Shown here: piece by piece, positions 25,141-28,449 of the stretch
How positions within the stretch are numbered: the first letter of the stretch is position 1
How the letters are laid out: every line of letters starts with the position of its first letter
The notes under the pieces: model-generated
Told to the model about the DNA's origin: nothing
Seen by the model: the letters and a program-made list of their open reading frames with translations, nothing else
Databases searched by the model: none
From: an uncultured Bacteroides sp.
Lineage (GTDB): Bacteria; Bacteroidota; Bacteroidia; Bacteroidales; Bacteroidaceae
NCBI RefSeq assembly: GCF_910578895.1
Contig: NZ_CAJTSC010000017.1
Coordinates: 1 to 28,449, forward strand
DNA length: 28,449 nucleotides
Reading direction: 5' to 3'
Made by a program: the position numbers and the translations under genes

Positions 25141-28100
25141 TTATAGTGAGAACTTTATACCCAAATTCACACGTTTCATAATAGGATAAGCCCCTATATT
25201 GGAACCGCCACCCGAGAAGTTGCCTTCACGGTCATCCGGCATACGCGACCACATCCACAAGTTATTTCCACTTACAAAAATCCGCAAACCGGAAACGCCC
25301 AATTGACGTGTCAAAGTGTTCTTAAAGGTATATGAAACCTCTATGTTCTTCAAGCGGACAAAAGAGGCATCGTATACATATTGGGTACCTTCATAAGCCG
25401 TTACTTTCGGAGCTACCCAACGGGGAGTGACAAAGTCTGCGGCATCACCAGCCTCACTCCACCAAGTACCGTTATCAAACACTACATTATAGCGTTTAGA
25501 GAAACAGTCAAGGTTTACACTACGACTCACATTGTTCACACCATAGAACTGGGCAAAGCAGCTAAAGCCTTTCCACTCAAATCCTAAAGTCGCGTTATAG
25601 GAGTTTTGCGGAGTTCCGGTATATCCGTAAGGAGCCTGGTCATCTTGATTTATCACACCGTTTCCATCGAAGTCCACGATATAGTAATCACCGGGAAGAC
25701 GGCTGTCATCATTTGCCTCATGCTTAGGACTACCATACAATTCATCGTACGAACCGATAAAGCCTTTATCTATGTAATAACGTCCCTGTTCGATGGAGAA
25801 GCCCGCCTCTTTACGATAGTTCGGCAAGAGTGGTTTGTCATCCTTCACAATCACCTTGTTTTCAGAGTGGGTCATACTCAGATTTGCCCATACACGCATC
25901 TCATTTTTGAATCGTTTGTTGAAGCGCAACTCCAATTCATAACCGCGAGTATGTACCTTACCCTTATTGACAGTGGCTGGTTTCTGACCATAATACGAAG
26001 GAACCGAACGGCTGCTACCACCGATAAGAATATCCGAACGCTTGTCACGGAACACTTCCACACTACCTGCCAACAAACCGTCAAGTAAAGCATAGTCAAT
26101 ACCAATATTCAACTTACGTACAACTTCCCAATGTACATCCTCATTTCCTACTACACTTTCCCGATACCAACTGTAAGGGCTCTTTCCTTTACGTTTTGAG
26201 GGGTCCATAAAAGTCTGCCAATTCTTATCATATGCCCATTGATCTTGGAAAAGCCAACGACCGCTTACGTTATCATCACCGATTTCACCGTATGAAGCCC
26301 TGATTTTCATCATATCCAAAATCTTTTTCTCCCGCAGGAAAGCCATAAAAGGTTCTTCGCTAATCATCCAGCCGATGGCACCCGAATTGAAGAAAGCGAA
26401 ACGGTTGTCTTTACTGAACTTCTCCGAACCGTTGTAAGCACCGTTGTATTCTATGAAGTAACGACCGTCCCAATCATAGGTGGTACGAAAAGCCCAGTCT
26501 TCACGATAGTGCGGAATTTCACTACCACTGGCGGTCTCCTGTCGGCTGAACAAGCCCATTGCCGTAACGCTATGCTTGTTGAAGTCGCGTGCCCAGTTCA
26601 ACTGCAACTGATAGTTCAAATTGCGCCGGGTAGATTTATTTTCCACTTCACCGCCCCGGGTGTCCCAGTCCAAGATAGGATACATATCAAAGTAGTTATT
26701 GCTATCGAATGGGAATTGGTAAGTCACAAGTCCTGTGTCAGGATCGATATATTTACGACGTTGATTCGAACCGTTATTCGATTGAGGTTCTTCGATACCA
26801 CGGTCTTTCTCCAAGAAGGAGTTATCCCAAGCAATCATACCTCTGAACTTCAACCCCTTCGTAATGAAATCCAATTTCTGTTCCAACACGAAGTCAGTAG
26901 TGATACGTGTGGTCGTATGTTGTGCCGCACCACCGGTTGCAATCAAGTCAATAGAATTATACATATTGACATCAGAAGGATAAAAGCCTAATGAACCATC
27001 GCTGTAACGCGGAAGGAAGATATCGGGCGGCGTACGATAGATTCCGGCCCATGCACCCGCTTTCTTGGTAGTCGTACCGCTAGTAGCACTACTATAATAG
27101 AAAGGACGTTCCTGCAAACCAGTGGAACCTGCCACACTTACCTTGAACAGGGTAGTTTTGGTGATATGGAAATCCAAATTACTACGCATATTGATACGGT
27201 CGTAACCATAGCCGTTATCATAGCCACGTCCTGTCTCGAACTCACGGAACAAGTCTCCCTCATGCACATAGTCGATAGAAGCGAAATACTTCACGAACTT
27301 CGTACCACCACTAATGTTTAGGTTGGCATTATATGACATCGCAAAATCTTTGAACAATGCTTTTTTCCAATCGACATTCGGATAGCGTTCGCGCTGTTCT
27401 ACCGTAGTCTGATTACGGAAATTATCAATGAATCCCTGTGAACGGATGTCATTCCATGAATCCGGATTTATATTCAATTCATGCTCAATGGCCATATTAC
27501 GAGCCATATAAGCATCATAAGAGTCTAACTTATTAGGGATACGGGAGGGGGTTTTAAGTATCGCATTGGCCGATACATTAATCTTCGCTTTACCTTCAGT
27601 ACCACGCTTAGTGGTAATCAAGATAACACCATTGGCGCCCTTCACACCATAAACCGCCGTAGCAGAAGCATCTTTCAGTACAGAAAGCGTTTCCACAGAA
27701 GCCATATCCACACTGCTCATGGGACGTTCCACACCGTCCACCAACACCAGCGGGTCACTGCTGTTCCAAGAACTGGCACCACGAATCGTAATCTTAGGTT
27801 CTTCATCACCTGGCATACCGTTGTCCTGCGCAGTAATAACGCCCGGCAAGTTACCAGTCAAAGCCGAACCGATGTCGGTGATACCGGCCGCACGTTCCAA
27901 TACCTTACCAGTAGTCTGCGTAATAGCACCTACCACACTGGCTTTCTTCTGTTGACCATACCCCACTACCACTACTTCTTCCAGTTGTTGGGAGTCATCT
28001 TCCAAAATCACACGAATAATGCCTTTGGAATTCGCTTTGACTTCTTTCGACTTCATGCCGATAAAAGACACCACCAGAACAAAGTTCTCTTTAGGAACCG

Positions 28101-28308
28101 TTAAGATAAAATTACCATCAATGTCAGAAATGGTACCTACGGAATTGTTGCCTTTCAATACAATAGAAGCGCCAATAATACTTTCTCCATTGGAATCGGT
28201 AACTATTCCTTTAACCTGTAGCCCTTGCGCTTGCAAACTCAAGCACGAAAACAGCATTAACAGAAACAGATAAGGAATCTTTCTCAATTCTTGTTTCACA
28301 TTTTTCAT
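25141..28308 (-). CDS. SusC/RagA-family TonB-linked outer membrane transporter (first pair)
   Basis: A 1055-residue transporter with the full SusC architecture. A signal peptide ends near SLQAQ (residue 28). A carboxypeptidase-regulatory-like domain follows (about 30-105; VKGIVTDSNGESIIGASIVL, DGNFILTVP). The TonB box is EEVVVVGYG (110-118). The plug follows with KITIRGASSWNSSDPLVLVD and VLKDASATAVYGVKGANGVI, and then the 22-strand-type barrel. There is no N-terminal STN domain, so signalling to an ECF sigma factor through this protein is not expected. The C-terminus is RVNLGIKFSL rather than ending in phenylalanine. It opens the five-gene operon and should import glycan fragments bound by the SusD and DUF1735 lipoproteins. 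Confidence 0.97.
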   Translation of the reverse strand: MKNVKQELRKIPYLFLLMLFSCLSLQAQGLQVKGIVTDSNGESIIGASIVLKGNNSVGTISDIDGNFILTVPKENFVLVVSFIGMKSKEVKANSKGIIRVILEDDSQQLEEVVVVGYGQQKKASVVGAITQTTGKVLERAAGITDIGSALTGNLPGVITAQDNGMPGDEEPKITIRGASSWNSSDPLVLVDGVERPMSSVDMASVETLSVLKDASATAVYGVKGANGVILITTKRGTEGKAKINVSANAILKTPSRIPNKLDSYDAYMARNMAIEHELNINPDSWNDIRSQGFIDNFRNQTTVEQRERYPNVDWKKALFKDFAMSYNANLNISGGTKFVKYFASIDYVHEGDLFREFETGRGYDNGYGYDRINMRSNLDFHITKTTLFKVSVAGSTGLQERPFYYSSATSGTTTKKAGAWAGIYRTPPDIFLPRYSDGSLGFYPSDVNMYNSIDLIATGGAAQHTTTRITTDFVLEQKLDFITKGLKFRGMIAWDNSFLEKDRGIEEPQSNNGSNQRRKYIDPDTGLVTYQFPFDSNNYFDMYPILDWDTRGGEVENKSTRRNLNYQLQLNWARDFNKHSVTAMGLFSRQETASGSEIPHYREDWAFRTTYDWDGRYFIEYNGAYNGSEKFSKDNRFAFFNSGAIGWMISEEPFMAFLREKKILDMMKIRASYGEIGDDNVSGRWLFQDQWAYDKNWQTFMDPSKRKGKSPYSWYRESVVGNEDVHWEVVRKLNIGIDYALLDGLLAGSVEVFRDKRSDILIGGSSRSVPSYYGQKPATVNKGKVHTRGYELELRFNKRFKNEMRVWANLSMTHSENKVIVKDDKPLLPNYRKEAGFSIEQGRYYIDKGFIGSYDELYGSPKHEANDDSRLPGDYYIVDFDGNGVINQDDQAPYGYTGTPQNSYNATLGFEWKGFSCFAQFYGVNNVSRSVNLDCFSKRYNVVFDNGTWWSEAGDAADFVTPRWVAPKVTAYEGTQYVYDASFVRLKNIEVSYTFKNTLTRQLGVSGLRIFVSGNNLWMWSRMPDDREGNFSGGGSNIGAYPIMKRVNLGIKFSL

Positions 28309-28379
28309 TATTTTCCTTTTAAATTAAAATGTTGCATTTTATTTTGAATGTTTTTACTTACTTCAATAAATTGATATAC

Positions 28380-28387
28380 CAAATATA
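28380..28387 (-). promoter_or_regulatory. Putative -7 promoter element for the Sus-type operon
   Basis: The minus strand reads TATATTTG, an exact TAnnTTTG match, 72 bp before the SusC start codon in an A+T-rich leader. A T-rich tract rather than a clean TTTG lies at the -33 position. With the terminator at 17311-17358 it defines a five-gene transcription unit of about 11 kb. Confidence 0.55.
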
Positions 28388-28449
28388 TAATTTATACAGA
28401 AAAAATTACGAAGGGTGAGGTGGTAAAAGATTGTTTTTCATATAGACTA

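Overview
The window looks like a Bacteroides (or close Bacteroidales) chromosome. The evidence is two SusC/SusD pairs, several -7 elements of the Bacteroidetes type (TAnnTTTG), lipoproteins with acidic residues after the lipid cysteine, and relics of transposases of types common in Bacteroides. Every convincing gene lies on the minus strand, so the blocks are transcribed from high to low coordinates. I see no rRNA, tRNA or CRISPR array.

Layout, low to high coordinate. (1) 1-348: no convincing gene; two TTCCC...GGGAA hairpins lie at the edge. (2) 349-4196: a three-gene unit of two exported or membrane-anchored SGNH-fold proteins followed by an AlgI/DltB-like MBOAT acyltransferase, probably an O-acylation system for a cell-surface or extracellular glycan. 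(3) 4315-8545: an A+T-richer three-gene restriction-modification island with a PLD-fold (NgoFVII/BfiI-like) nuclease, a D12-class adenine methylase and a beta-class Mod-like methylase. Its upstream border (8561-8868) is genetic debris, including the first ~20 codons of an IS1380-type transposase. (4) 8931-15718: an efflux operon in the order TetR regulator, TolC-like channel, membrane fusion lipoprotein, RND permease, small PII-like protein. The permease gene is flanked on both sides by long inverted repeats; the one before the PII-like gene is built of heptanucleotide repeats. (5) 15908-16444: a lone unrecognised lipoprotein. (6) 16827-17210: a transposase relic with an in-frame stop. (7) 17414-28308: a five-gene nutrient-acquisition operon, SusC-SusD-SusC-SusD-surface glycan-binding protein (BT_3987/DUF1735 type). 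It has a promoter-like element upstream and a strong intrinsic terminator at 17311-17358.

How the parts work. The last operon should bind a glycan at the surface (SusD lipoproteins and the DUF1735 protein) and import it through TonB-dependent SusC channels. It carries no hydrolase, so it must rely on enzymes encoded elsewhere or on pre-cut oligosaccharides. The RND operon should be an efflux pump under its own TetR repressor, with a possible nucleotide- or metal-sensing PII-like partner. The restriction island should give phage or DNA defence: one ATP-independent nuclease and two unrelated methylases would suit an asymmetric recognition site. The most interesting leads are that nuclease/methylase module, the PII-like gene with its heptamer hairpin, and the second SusC, which lacks the usual N-terminal domain and has a shortened plug.
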